Source: JAVBQL01 sp031549085 (lineage in GTDB: Bacteria > Spirochaetota > GWE2-31-10 > MWDO01). From it: a stretch of 64,000 bases of DNA. The notes under the pieces are model-generated. The model saw only the letters and a list, made by a program, of their open reading frames with translations. It did not search any database and was not told the origin of the DNA. This document shows positions 7,706 to 16,313 of the stretch, piece by piece (the first letter of the stretch is position 1; each line of letters begins with the position of its first letter). Made by a program: the position numbers and the translations under genes. The DNA is taken from positions 124,001 to 188,000 of the forward strand of contig JAVBQL010000007.1 in assembly GCA_031549085.1 (NCBI GenBank). Reading direction: 5' to 3'.

Positions 7706-9115
7706 ATGTCTCTAAATTGTGAAGAGATAGAGCTTGTAATTAATGGTCTTCCAAAGATTGCAATAATAAATAATTTTTATCAAAACAACAAATCTTCTAT
7801 AATAGTGAATATATTTGATAGTAACTCTCCATACAATATCAAAATAAATAGTTTTCCGAAGTTTAATTATATCTGTTTGATTCCTGAGAAGGTGGCTGTT
7901 GAGAGGGGCAAGAACCGTTTTGCACAGATATTAAATGCAAACCTCTCTGGTGGAAAGCTAGTTGATATTTATCAGAGTGAACTCTCAAGGGTTGTGGTTT
8001 TTCTTATTGAGATTAATGGTGAAATAAAAAAGATGGTTGTGAGGCTTTGGGATAATTCTGAAAATATACTCTTATTAAATGAGAATAATATAATAATTGA
8101 TTGTCTTAAAAGGTATCCAAATAGAGATGAGTGGCCCGGTGAAGAGTTTATATTCCCTCAAAAAAATAGCGATAAAAAATTTGTTGTAAGAGATATTTTT
8201 AAAGATAATGTTGAAAATGTTTACTACCATTATACTAATAGAGAGAGTGAGATAGTAGTAGAAAAGTTAAAAAATTCTCTTTTGGAAAAAATTGATAGGG
8301 ATATCTCATATAACGAGAGTAAATTAAAAGAGTTAGCAAAAGAGCTAAACGAGGAGAATATAGAGAAAAATCTTCAAATTGGAGAGCTATTAAAAAATAA
8401 TCTATATCAGCTTAAGGACTATTCAGACTCTATAACACTCTTTGATTATAATCTTGATAAAGATGTTACCATTAAACTAAACAACAAACTTACAAAGACA
8501 GAGAGTGTTCAATACTATTTTGACAAATACAGAAAAGCAAAAGAGAATTTCGGCAAAGTTTTGGAGCAGAAAGAGAGGATAGAGGAGAGGCTCAACAGCT
8601 TTAATGATATAAAATCTATTGTATTAATGACAGATTCTTATGATGAGCTGCTCTCTATTGAAGAGAACATCAGCGAAAACAGACTTAAAAAGATAGTCAA
8701 AAAAGGATTTGATTCAACAAAGACAATTGCTCGTATGTTCAATCTCTCATTTGGCTATAAGGCATATGTCTCTAAAAATAGTAATAGTGTTGATGACCTC
8801 TTAAAAACAATTGCCAAAGGGAATGACTACTGGTTTCATATAAGAGACTATGAGGGGGCACATGTTGTTGTAAAGGAGATTAAAAATAGGGAGCTTCCAG
8901 ACAAGACACGTATAGAGGCTGCGATATTGGCGCTCCATTTTAGTAAAGCACGCAGTTCTCCTCATGGGGATATCTATTTTACTAGAGTAAAATATCTTCA
9001 TAAGGGAAAGAGTGGTATAAAAGGTTTAGTTTTTCCTACACAAGAGAAAAATATTAAAATTGATTTTGATAAAAAGATTTTAGATGATATAATTGAGAGG
9101 AGTGCAACTAATTGA
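7706..9115 (+). CDS. NFACT-family protein (RqcH/FbpA-like)
   Basis: Family of ribosome quality control proteins (Rqc2/NEMF/RqcH) that bind stalled 50S subunits with peptidyl-tRNA. Order: divergent NFACT-N domain (1-170), coiled coil (about 190-320) and NFACT-R/DUF814 domain (about 345-455) with YKAYVSKNSNSVDDLL, DYWFHIRDYEGAHVVV and ALHFSKARSS. At 469 aa it is shorter than B. subtilis RqcH (about 570). The Asp-Arg pair needed for alanine tailing in RqcH aligns with Ser94-Arg95 (YQSELSRVVVF), and the GRHSN motif reads WDNSEN. Tailing activity is therefore doubtful. AGAGGT precedes the ATG. Confidence 0.85.
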   Translation: MSLNCEEIELVINGLPKIAIINNFYQNNKSSIIVNIFDSNSPYNIKINSFPKFNYICLIPEKVAVERGKNRFAQILNANLSGGKLVDIYQSELSRVVVFLIEINGEIKKMVVRLWDNSENILLLNENNIIIDCLKRYPNRDEWPGEEFIFPQKNSDKKFVVRDIFKDNVENVYYHYTNRESEIVVEKLKNSLLEKIDRDISYNESKLKELAKELNEENIEKNLQIGELLKNNLYQLKDYSDSITLFDYNLDKDVTIKLNNKLTKTESVQYYFDKYRKAKENFGKVLEQKERIEERLNSFNDIKSIVLMTDSYDELLSIEENISENRLKKIVKKGFDSTKTIARMFNLSFGYKAYVSKNSNSVDDLLKTIAKGNDYWFHIRDYEGAHVVVKEIKNRELPDKTRIEAAILALHFSKARSSPHGDIYFTRVKYLHKGKSGIKGLVFPTQEKNIKIDFDKKILDDIIERSATN

Positions 9116-9154
9116 CGAGGGGTGAGTTTGCTGTTTTTTTACTAATCCCCCTTA

Positions 9155-9317
9155 CCCCCTTTTCAAAAAGGGGATAGAGTCTTGTTCAAAAAAAGGTGAT
9201 GGTTTGTATTCTTGCAATATACAAGTCGTTTTTTGTTTGATTTTGTTTCACAAAATATACAAAAAAACTTTGTTATATATTGCAAGAATACAAACATTGA
9301 TTACTAAACAAGACTCT
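9155..9317. repeat. Composite element copy B
   Basis: GC part: CCCCTTTT (9156-9163) with AAAAGGGG (9166-9173). AT part: outer arms AGAGTCTTGTT (9176-9186) and AACAAGACTCT (9307-9317); inner perfect 20-bp arms 9202-9221 and 9276-9295. Inside these lie CAAGTCGTTTTTTGTTTG on the left and ACAAAAAAACTTTGTTAT on the right. The element lies between the NFACT gene and mobA. The centre is nearly the same as in copy F at 49.9 kb. Confidence 0.8.
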
Positions 9318-9367
9318 ATTATTAAGTTTTAGAAGAACTTTAGTGTATTAAGGAAGAGAATCTATTT

Positions 9368-9946
9368 ATGAGAGATGATTTTTTTATTGGTATTCTTAAT
9401 GGTGGGAAGAGCAGCCGCATGGGTTTTCCAAAGGCTTTGATAAACTATAAAGAGAAGCCTTTGATTGAGTATATCTATGATATTGCAACTAGAATAACTA
9501 AAAATGTGGTTATATTGGGTGGTTCTCCTGTAACTGAGAGAATAAGAGATAGAGCCACAATTATTTGCGATGACTCCCGTTTTGGTCCTCTCTCTGGAAT
9601 TATGAAGGGCTACTCTCAAATAAAAACAAATTTTCTAATATGGGCTATTGATATGCCGCTTGTTAATGAGGAGATGATAAATATTTTGCTTGAGCGGGCA
9701 GAAATTTATAATAGTGATATTATTCCTTTTAATAGGTATGTAAATAAATATGAGCCCCTCTTTGCCTACTATTCAAAAAATTTATTGGAGAGAGCTTCAA
9801 ATTTGATGGGAGAAAATTTTTATGGAATGCAATATATTTTAAAACATCTATCTGTTCAAGGGGACTCTGAATTCTTTGATAGATACAGAAATAGCCTTAT
9901 AAGCTGGAACACAGAGGAGCTTATGAAGATGGCTCTGGGTGGATAG
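9368..9946 (+). CDS. mobA: MobA-like molybdenum cofactor nucleotidyltransferase
   Basis: GT-A-fold nucleotidyltransferase, 192 aa, similar to MobA, which joins GMP to molybdopterin. The signature LNGGKSSRMGFPKALI corresponds to the LAGGxSxRMGxxKxLL nucleotide-binding loop, and WAIDMPLVNEEMI holds the metal-binding Asp of the 'D-x-P' motif. The family also contains MocA-type cytidylyltransferases, and no other molybdenum cofactor gene is nearby, so the exact substrate is inferred. Confidence 0.8.
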   Translation: MRDDFFIGILNGGKSSRMGFPKALINYKEKPLIEYIYDIATRITKNVVILGGSPVTERIRDRATIICDDSRFGPLSGIMKGYSQIKTNFLIWAIDMPLVNEEMINILLERAEIYNSDIIPFNRYVNKYEPLFAYYSKNLLERASNLMGENFYGMQYILKHLSVQGDSEFFDRYRNSLISWNTEELMKMALGG

Positions 9947-9995
9947 AAATTTTACACACACATAGCAAAAAAAATAATTATAGTAAGGATTTTTA

Positions 9996-11075
9996 ATGTT
10001 TGGGTTAAGATTTAGATATTTCATTTTACTTGTGCTCTTTGGTGGGCTGATATTTGCGATTGTTGCAACAATTGGTACACTTTTGGGTGCTGGCGGCTGG
10101 TTATTTTATACAATAATAACAGTTGGAACTCTCTTGGTACAATATTTTTTGGGTCCTGTAATGGTTGAGATGTCAATGAAGGTAAGAAAGCTTTCAAAAG
10201 AGGAGGCTCCAGAGCTATTCAATATAGTAGAGGAGTTGGCTAGCAATGCAAAAATACCTATGCCAAAGGTGGGAATAAGTGAAACCAATCTGCCAAATGC
10301 ATTTGCTTATGGAAGAGGCAGAGGTGATGGTCATGTATGTGTAACAAGAGGGATTCTAAAAATATTGAACAAAGATGAACTAAAGGCAGTATTGGGACAT
10401 GAGATATCTCACATAAAAAATAGAGATGTTGCCTTTATAACTTTTTTATCTGCTATTCCAATGATAATATATAGCATTGCTATGTCATTAATGTGGTCAA
10501 GAAACAGCAGGGATAGAGATAATAATAACGGAAATAGTGCACTTTTAGGTATCATCTTTTTACTTTTATATTATGTATCAAATTTATTGGTGCTATATGC
10601 GTCAAGAATTAGGGAGTACTATGCTGATTTGGGCTCTGTCTCTTTGGGCTCTGCCCCATCACACTTGGCATCAGCTCTCTTTAAGCTTGTCTATGGCTGT
10701 GCAAAGACAGATGAGAATAGTTTGCATATGGTTGAGGGGACAAAGGCATTTTTTCTTAATGACCCATCAAATGCAAAAAATGAGATCAAGGATCTAAAAA
10801 ATATCGACCTTGATGGAAGTGGGACAATAAGCCATGAGGAGCTTGACCACTTAAGCAAGCAGAAGATAAAGGTTGGTTTTGGTGATAAAATTATGGAAGC
10901 TTTCAGCACCCACCCTAATATGCTTAAGAGAATTAAAGCATTGTCAGATCTCAATAAACATATGGCAGAGCTACAGAAAAATAGTAATAACAGCAGTAAC
11001 AAAGATGATTATAGTGATAGAAACAAGAAGATTTATTCTTTTAAAGAGCTTGAAAAAATGCAGGGAAAATATTAA
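9996..11075 (+). CDS. htpX: HtpX-like M48 membrane metalloprotease with an inserted EF-hand loop
   Basis: Membrane-bound zinc protease for quality control of inner-membrane proteins. Two N-terminal membrane segments, then zinc ligands HEISH (135-139) and Glu207 in REYYADLGS, with two more hydrophobic segments between them. At 359 aa it is longer than usual HtpX (about 290). The extra part includes DLDGSGTISHEE (271-282), a complete canonical EF-hand calcium loop (Asp, Asp, Ser, Thr, Ser, Glu at positions 1, 3, 5, 7, 9, 12), placed before the final FSTHPNMLKRI helix. AAGGA lies upstream of the ATG and a terminator follows. Calcium control is inferred. Confidence 0.9.
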   Translation: MFGLRFRYFILLVLFGGLIFAIVATIGTLLGAGGWLFYTIITVGTLLVQYFLGPVMVEMSMKVRKLSKEEAPELFNIVEELASNAKIPMPKVGISETNLPNAFAYGRGRGDGHVCVTRGILKILNKDELKAVLGHEISHIKNRDVAFITFLSAIPMIIYSIAMSLMWSRNSRDRDNNNGNSALLGIIFLLLYYVSNLLVLYASRIREYYADLGSVSLGSAPSHLASALFKLVYGCAKTDENSLHMVEGTKAFFLNDPSNAKNEIKDLKNIDLDGSGTISHEELDHLSKQKIKVGFGDKIMEAFSTHPNMLKRIKALSDLNKHMAELQKNSNNSSNKDDYSDRNKKIYSFKELEKMQGKY

Positions 11076-11100
11076 GGTTTAATTTGTGATTTATAGATAA

Positions 11101-11130
11101 AACTTCTTCCTTAATGGAAGAAGTTTTTTT
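11101..11130 (+). terminator. Intrinsic terminator of htpX
   Basis: AACTTCTTCC (11101-11110) pairs with GGAAGAAGTT (11116-11125) around TTAAT, followed by T to 11130. A short A run on the other side may let it also serve the minus-strand lipoprotein. Confidence 0.85.
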
Positions 11131-11151
11131 ATTAAGAAAAATTAGTATTTA

Positions 11152-11475
11152 TTATTTTCTTAAGTATCCAGCAGCACCCAAAATTAAACTATTACCAGAT
11201 AGAGAGTAGGCACAGGTATACTCATTACCACTGCCATCATCTTTGAGTGTAATGCTTTTTCTAGCAGAGTCAGCTTTTACGATCGTGGCTCTGCCAATAG
11301 TAATACCCTTATAACTTACTGTAATTGTGTCATCATCTTCAATCTCCATAACATAATCACTATCACCTGCTCGTTTCCACTCCCCAACCAATCCAAGCTC
11401 AGCACCAGCTGGCGTACAGCTTGCCATTATAGCAAGCAGGGCAATTGTAGCAAATAAAAAGTAGATTTTTTTCAT
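11152..11475 (-). CDS. Small lipoprotein, tandem paralogue 1
   Basis: A 107-aa protein with signal peptide and lipobox LAIMASC (Cys20), then a compact beta-rich domain beginning VGEWKRAGDSDYVMEIEDDD and ending GNSLILGAAGYLRK. The 'GEW' opening and short strands suggest a lipocalin-like or META-like beta fold, but this is only an impression. The next gene (11679-11996) is a clear duplicate with near-identical signal peptide and C-terminus. AGGAG precedes the ATG. It is probably a surface or periplasmic lipoprotein of unknown role. Confidence 0.8.
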   Translation of the reverse strand: MKKIYFLFATIALLAIMASCTPAGAELGLVGEWKRAGDSDYVMEIEDDDTITVSYKGITIGRATIVKADSARKSITLKDDGSGNEYTCAYSLSGNSLILGAAGYLRK

Positions 11476-11629
11476 TTTTCGTTCTCCTAAAATAGTTTAA
11501 TAAAATCTAAAACTAAATTACATATAGAGTATCTAGTATAATCAGAGATGCTTATAGTGTCTATTTTACATTAAGTAGGTAACAAAGTCTACAAGAACTT
11601 TTAGGGATGGGACAAAGCAAATAAAAGCT

Positions 11630-11651
11630 CCTCCATAATAAAATATGGAGG
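11630..11651 (-). terminator. Hairpin downstream of lipoprotein paralogue 2
   Basis: CCTCCATA (11630-11637) pairs with TATGGAGG (11644-11651). Read on the minus strand it follows the stop at 11679 and is followed by AGCTTTTATTT, so it may separate the two paralogues into two transcripts. Confidence 0.6.
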
Positions 11652-11678
11652 AAATTTAAATTAGAAATTAATAGTTGA

Positions 11679-11996
11679 CTATTTCTTTAGGTATCCTTGA
11701 CTACCAATAATTAAACTATTGCCAGATAGAGAGTAGGCAGAGGTAGACTCAAAGTCACCAATTTTAATAGTAATACTTTTTCTTGCTGAATCAGCTTTTG
11801 TAATTGTGCCTTTGCCAAGAGTAGTCCCTTTATAAGAGTACTCGATTGTGTCATCATCATTAATCTTCATAACATTATCACTGCTGCCTGCTTGTTCCCA
11901 CTCACCAACCAATCCAAGTTCAGCACCTGCTGGTGTACAGCTTGCCATTATAGCAAGTAGAGCAATTGCTGCAAATAAAAAATAGATTTTTCTCAT
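11679..11996 (-). CDS. Small lipoprotein, tandem paralogue 2
   Basis: A 105-aa protein sharing the signal peptide, the lipobox LAIMASCTPAGAELGLVGEW and the ending SLIIGSQGYLKK with paralogue 1. The middle (TTLGKGTITKADSARKSIT) is also conserved, while acidic and small-residue positions differ. AAGGAG lies before the ATG. A hairpin separates the pair, so they may be expressed independently. Function unknown. Confidence 0.8.
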   Translation of the reverse strand: MRKIYFLFAAIALLAIMASCTPAGAELGLVGEWEQAGSSDNVMKINDDDTIEYSYKGTTLGKGTITKADSARKSITIKIGDFESTSAYSLSGNSLIIGSQGYLKK

Positions 11997-12077
11997 TTTT
12001 CATTCTCCTTTAAAAATACATTCTAATTTTTGAAAGACTATCTCCTAATCTTACGTTTTTATATTTACCATATTTTT

Positions 12078-12124
12078 TATTTGTTTACAATACAAATATT
12101 AGTTATTTGTATTGTAGACAAATA
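12078..12124. promoter_or_regulatory. 21-bp inverted repeat upstream of lipoprotein paralogue 2
   Basis: Arms 12078-12098 and 12104-12124 match with one mismatch around 5 nt; each contains TACAATACAAATA or its complement. Part of the arm, TACAAATA, recurs directly at 12131-12138. It lies 80 nt upstream of the minus-strand lipoprotein start, where a regulator could bind. It could also be a small hairpin repeat. Confidence 0.4.
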
Positions 12125-12169
12125 AAAAAATACAAATATGTTCATTTTTTTTAAGAAAGTAATGTGTAT

Positions 12170-12349
12170 ATGAAAAAAATTAAAATCCAACAACTACAAA
12201 TAAGTGTATTTGCTTTCCATAATATAATTATAATTCAAACTAAGAAGACTATTATCGGAACAGATTTTACTTTAAGTGCTTTTGTGATAGAGACGATAAG
12301 GGGGACACCAGAAAATCTTGAAAATGAGGACAACGATAAAATAATATAG
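12170..12349 (+). CDS. Possible small hypothetical protein
   Basis: A 59-codon frame beginning MKKIKIQQLQISVFAFHN and ending in an acidic tail (ENEDNDKII). A GTG two codons earlier is an alternative start. There is no convincing ribosome-binding site and no recognised family. The gap between the lipoprotein pair and recQ is otherwise empty, so I list it with low confidence. Confidence 0.22.
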   Translation: MKKIKIQQLQISVFAFHNIIIIQTKKTIIGTDFTLSAFVIETIRGTPENLENEDNDKII

Positions 12350-12439
12350 CTATTTACAAGAGAGTGGTTTTCCTATATAATAGTCCACTAAGAAATATTT
12401 TTTGTTAAAAGCTGAATTAAGAGAGATAGGATTAAAATT

Positions 12440-14407
12440 ATTAAAAAGAGCACTATACATAAAATAGACTCCATTCTAAAAGATTATTGGGGATATGACT
12501 CCTTTAGAGATGGGCAGAGAGAGATAATAGATTCAGTATTAGAAGGCAATGACACACTTGGTGTAATGCCAACAGGTGGTGGAAAGAGTCTCTGCTATCA
12601 GATACCAGCTATTGCTCTTGAGGGCTTAACAATTGTTGTCTCCCCCTTGATATCCTTGATGAAAGATCAAATTGATTTTCTATATAAACTTAACTACCCT
12701 GCGGGGATGATAAATTCAACAGTCTCCTATGGGGAGCAAAAATTTATAATGGAGCAGGTTGCAACAAAACAGATTAAACTTCTATATATAACTCCAGAGA
12801 GATTTAAGAGTGAGCAATTTTTTGAGTGGATAAAAGAGCAGAATGTAGAGCTATTTGCTATTGATGAGGCACACTGTGTATCTGTGTGGGGGCACGATTT
12901 TCGAATGGACTATCGAAAGCTTGGATATATTATATCAAAGCTTGGCAATCCAACCGTTTTGGCGCTGACAGCAACAGCAACTAGAGAGGTTCAGAAAGAT
13001 ATAGTAAAGACCCTAAATATGAGAACCCCAAAGGTTCTTGTGAATGGTTTTAATAGAAACAACTTGATTTATGGTGTGATTAATACAGCAACAATTAAGG
13101 ATAAAAATAAAAAACTGATTGAGTTTGTTAATAAATTCAAAGGGAGTGGGATTGTATATACCACCTCTATAAAGAATTGTGAACTTGCTTTCAATATTTT
13201 AAGCACAAATACAAAAAAGAGAGTTTCGCTATACCACGCATCCCTCTCCAAGCAGGAGCGAAGTAGGGTGCAGGACGATTTTATAAATAACAAAATTGAT
13301 GTCCTAATTGCAACAAACGCCTTTGGAATGGGTATTGATAAGAGAGATATAAGGTTTGTTGTTCACTACTCGATCCCAAGCTCAATTGAGAGCTACTATC
13401 AGGAGACAGGACGTGCTGGACGTGATGGCAAGGAGAGCTACTGTCTGCTGCTTGGCAATGGAAAGGATATCAGTTTGCAGCGTCTCTTTATAAAGACAAA
13501 AAATCCACCATTTGATGCACTTTTTGAGATTTTTAATAATATCAAAAACAGATCGCTAAAAAAAACAATATATATAGATGACTACTCAGCTATTAGAGAT
13601 AGCTCTAAATATAGTGATTTTGAGATTGACTCTATTTTGAGACAGCTTCAGCATCTTGGAGTGATAGATTTTGAATATAACAGTGATAGCGAATTTAAAG
13701 TTGATATTTTGGATAGTAAAAGCAGAGAGCCAATTGTTAGAGAGGTATTAACTTTGCGTTCGAAAGTTGACTCCATCTCTCTCGATATGCTCGCTAAAAG
13801 GGTTAATTTGCCAGCTCCAATTTTAATTGAGGAGCTAAAAAGTCTCGATGAGAAAAAAATAATAAAATTCACCTATCAAAAAGAGGGAATGAAAATCATT
13901 GTATTAAAAAATAATCTTTCAAAAGAGAATAAGATTTTTTATGAAGAGAGAAATAACGAAAAAACTAGAGTTGACTATAGCAAGCTTGAGAGTATGACTA
14001 ATTATCTTAAAATTGGAGTGTGCAGAAGGAAATATATTTTGAACTACTTTGGTGAAGAGTATCAGATTGAGAACTGTAAAAAGTGTGATATATGCAGAGG
14101 TACTTATCACAAAAATAATCCTAAATTTGAAGTAGATGGGCTCCATAGGGAAATACTACTTTTTGTATTAGACAATGATGATAAGCTTGGTAAAAAGAAT
14201 ATTACAAAAATTCTAAAAGGCTCATCAGATCTTGATGTTAAGTATGAGAGCTATGAGCACTATGGAAATTTAAGCAGTCATACTCTTAGTGATATAGAGA
14301 GCTCTTTTGATGAACTTATCGATAATGGAGCATTAGAGAGAAGCAGTGGACTCTATCCAACAATATCTATAACAAAGCATGGAAAAAAGTTAGCGGATAG
14401 CTATTAG
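12440..14407 (+). CDS. recQ: ATP-dependent DNA helicase RecQ, with no AUG/GUG/UUG start
   Basis: 3'-5' superfamily 2 helicase of recombination and fork repair. Motif 0 (YDSFRDGQREIID), Walker A (PTGGGKSLCYQIP), DEAH box (DEAHC), TATAT, and motif VI (QETGRAGRDG) are present, followed by the RecQ zinc site (CRRKY...CKKCDIC). There is no C-terminal HRDC domain. The first in-frame ATG (12566) is inside Walker A and cannot be the start, since motif 0 is encoded upstream. The frame opens after a TGA at 12413-12415 and holds no ATG, GTG or TTG before motif 0. AGATAGGA at 12424-12431 points to ATT at 12437 or 12440, giving MIKKSTIHKIDSILKDYWGY or similar. Start is uncertain. Confidence 0.88.
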   Translation: MKKSTIHKIDSILKDYWGYDSFRDGQREIIDSVLEGNDTLGVMPTGGGKSLCYQIPAIALEGLTIVVSPLISLMKDQIDFLYKLNYPAGMINSTVSYGEQKFIMEQVATKQIKLLYITPERFKSEQFFEWIKEQNVELFAIDEAHCVSVWGHDFRMDYRKLGYIISKLGNPTVLALTATATREVQKDIVKTLNMRTPKVLVNGFNRNNLIYGVINTATIKDKNKKLIEFVNKFKGSGIVYTTSIKNCELAFNILSTNTKKRVSLYHASLSKQERSRVQDDFINNKIDVLIATNAFGMGIDKRDIRFVVHYSIPSSIESYYQETGRAGRDGKESYCLLLGNGKDISLQRLFIKTKNPPFDALFEIFNNIKNRSLKKTIYIDDYSAIRDSSKYSDFEIDSILRQLQHLGVIDFEYNSDSEFKVDILDSKSREPIVREVLTLRSKVDSISLDMLAKRVNLPAPILIEELKSLDEKKIIKFTYQKEGMKIIVLKNNLSKENKIFYEERNNEKTRVDYSKLESMTNYLKIGVCRRKYILNYFGEEYQIENCKKCDICRGTYHKNNPKFEVDGLHREILLFVLDNDDKLGKKNITKILKGSSDLDVKYESYEHYGNLSSHTLSDIESSFDELIDNGALERSSGLYPTISITKHGKKLADSY

Positions 14408-14428
14408 ATTTTTTCTACCATCCCCAAC

Positions 14429-14648
14429 CCCCTCCTTCAAAGGAGGGGAATTAAGAAACAAGATGATCTGATTTTAGTTTATTGAGAGAGAGCATAAGAT
14501 GACTCTTATATACTATTAAGGAAGAAATATATTAGCATAATATAGATAAGCTAATTTTTGTTCAATTCTGCTACTGTATATGTATAGTCTGCAATATGTA
14601 AGTCGATTTTTTTAAAATTGCTTCGCAATTAAGAAAAAATCTTTGTTA
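14429..14648. repeat. Composite element copy C
   Basis: GC part: CCCCTCCTT (14429-14437) with AAGGAGGGG (14440-14448). AT part: core from TAAGTCGATTTTTTT (14599) to AAAAAATCTTTGTTA (ends 14648), with a central hairpin AATTGC-TTC-GCAATT (14616-14630). Outer arms are weaker here (GCAATATG against GTACATTATT). It lies in the 391-nt recQ-panC gap. The rest of the gap is AT-rich, with a small TTAGC/GCTAA stem before TTTTTG near 14555. Confidence 0.7.
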
Positions 14649-14798
14649 TGTACATTATTTTATTATACTTTAATTAATATAACATATAAAAATAGTTGCC
14701 AAAAACCTTGATTATTTTCTCCATATGGATTATATTTTTTTAGAATTTTATAGATGTTCTATTTACTTATATTTATGATATAGATAGGTTTTATATAG

Positions 14799-15650
14799 AT
14801 GAGAGTTGTTAAAACAGTAAGAGAGATACGGGAGATAGTAAAAAGTGAAAAGAGAGCAGGGAAAAAGATAGCCCTCATACCTACTATGGGAGCTCTGCAT
14901 GATGGACACTTAAGCCTTGTAAAGGAGGCTAAAAAGAGTACAGATTTTATTGTAATGTCCATTTTTGTTAATCCGATCCAATTTTCTCCTAATGAAGATT
15001 TTAATAAGTATCCTCGCCCCATAGAGAAAGATATTGAGTTGGCAGATAGAGAGGGAGTTGACCTTATCTTTAACCCAGATGTAGATGAGCTTTTTGATAG
15101 TGCTCTTACTTTTGTTGAGGTGGAAAAACTTGATAAAAACCTATGCGGACTATCAAGACCTATACACTTTCGAGGGGTTGCAACAATTGTATCAAAGCTA
15201 TTTAATATTGTTACACCAGATAAGGCATTTTTTGGAAAGAAAGATATTCAGCAGCTTATAATAATAGAAAAAATGGTACACGATTTAAATTTTGATATTG
15301 AGATAGTTGGGGTTGACATATTTAGAGAGAAAGATGGGCTTGCTATGAGCTCAAGAAATGTATATCTATCTGAAAGCGAGAAAAAAGATGCCCTTATATT
15401 GAATGAATCTTTAAAAAAGGGAGCCAACCTGATCATAAATGGCGAAAGAGATGCAAATAGGCTTATATCAATCTTGAGTAGCGAGATTGAAAAAGTAAAG
15501 AGTGCAAAGATAGATTATGTGAAAATTGTTTCAAAAGAGATGGTTGATGTTGATACTGTAAGTGTGGGCGATATTTTAGCTCTTGCAGTTTTTATAGGAA
15601 AAACAAGATTAATAGACAACTATATTGTAGGAGGTAAATTATGGTCTTAA
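14799..15650 (+). CDS. panC: Pantothenate synthetase
   Basis: Joins pantoate and beta-alanine using ATP. Motifs: [13 protein letters not shown] (HIGH-type nucleotide loop), [20 protein letters not shown], the FGKKDIQQL region and [15 protein letters not shown] (KMSKS-like). The length (283 aa) is standard. Its last codons overlap panD by 10 nt, so the two pantothenate genes are translationally coupled. Confidence 0.96.
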   Translation: MRVVKTVREIREIVKSEKRAGKKIALIPTMGALHDGHLSLVKEAKKSTDFIVMSIFVNPIQFSPNEDFNKYPRPIEKDIELADREGVDLIFNPDVDELFDSALTFVEVEKLDKNLCGLSRPIHFRGVATIVSKLFNIVTPDKAFFGKKDIQQLIIIEKMVHDLNFDIEIVGVDIFREKDGLAMSSRNVYLSESEKKDALILNESLKKGANLIINGERDANRLISILSSEIEKVKSAKIDYVKIVSKEMVDVDTVSVGDILALAVFIGKTRLIDNYIVGGKLWS

Positions 15651-15988
15651 CAATGCTTAAAGCCAAAATACACAGGGCAACGGTAACAGAGGCTGTTCTG
15701 GAATATGAGGGCAGCATAACGATTGATGAGGATATTTTAGATGCCTCAAATATTTTACCATTCGAGAAGGTGCAGGTTCTAAATATGTCAAATGGTGTTC
15801 GCCTTGAGACATATGTAATAAAAGGGGAGAGAGGTTCCGGTATTATCTGTCTAAATGGCCCAGCGGCTAGACTTGCCTATGTTGGAGATGAGGTTATTGT
15901 AATAGCCTATGCCTCTATGAGTGAAGAGGAAGCAAAAAAGTATACTCCAAAAGTTGTTTTTGTTGATAAAAATAACAAACTGAAATAA
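15641..15988 (+). CDS. panD: Aspartate 1-decarboxylase (pyruvoyl enzyme)
   Basis: Makes beta-alanine from aspartate for PanC. The self-cleavage site Gly24-Ser25 lies in YEGSITID; Ser25 becomes the pyruvoyl group. Other motifs are [17 protein letters not shown] and [21 protein letters not shown]. 115 aa is normal. GGAGG 7 nt upstream supports the ATG at 15641 over the one at 15653. It overlaps panC by 10 nt. Confidence 0.97.
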   Translation: MVLTMLKAKIHRATVTEAVLEYEGSITIDEDILDASNILPFEKVQVLNMSNGVRLETYVIKGERGSGIICLNGPAARLAYVGDEVIVIAYASMSEEEAKKYTPKVVFVDKNNKLK

Positions 15989-16313
15989 AAAAAATATTTA
16001 AAATCAAGACACCATAATTTATATATTTTTTCATATATATAGTTGTTATAAAGTAAAAATTATTTTTATTTAAAAGATTGATTAAATAACTTAAGATTTT
16101 TTTTTATAAAACAGATACTTATTATAATGGGCAATATTATTTTTTATATATCCTATTTAGTAGTTAGACAGATGTTCATGAAAAAGTGAACCGTTTTGAT
16201 TATAGTAAGAAAATCCACTTGTATAATAACTAAAAAAATGGTATACCTATTCTTCTATTATATTTATTAAAAAAGTTGCTTGAAAGTTTAATTTTACAAT
16301 TTTGGAGCCATTG
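15989..16313. other. AT-rich intergenic stretch before glgX
   Basis: 325 nt without a supportable gene. A TATAAT box at 16222-16227 preceded by TTG is a possible glgX promoter, but no -35 box is well spaced. A short dyad GTTCAT/GTGAAC lies near 16174-16191. Nothing else stands out. Confidence 0.4.
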
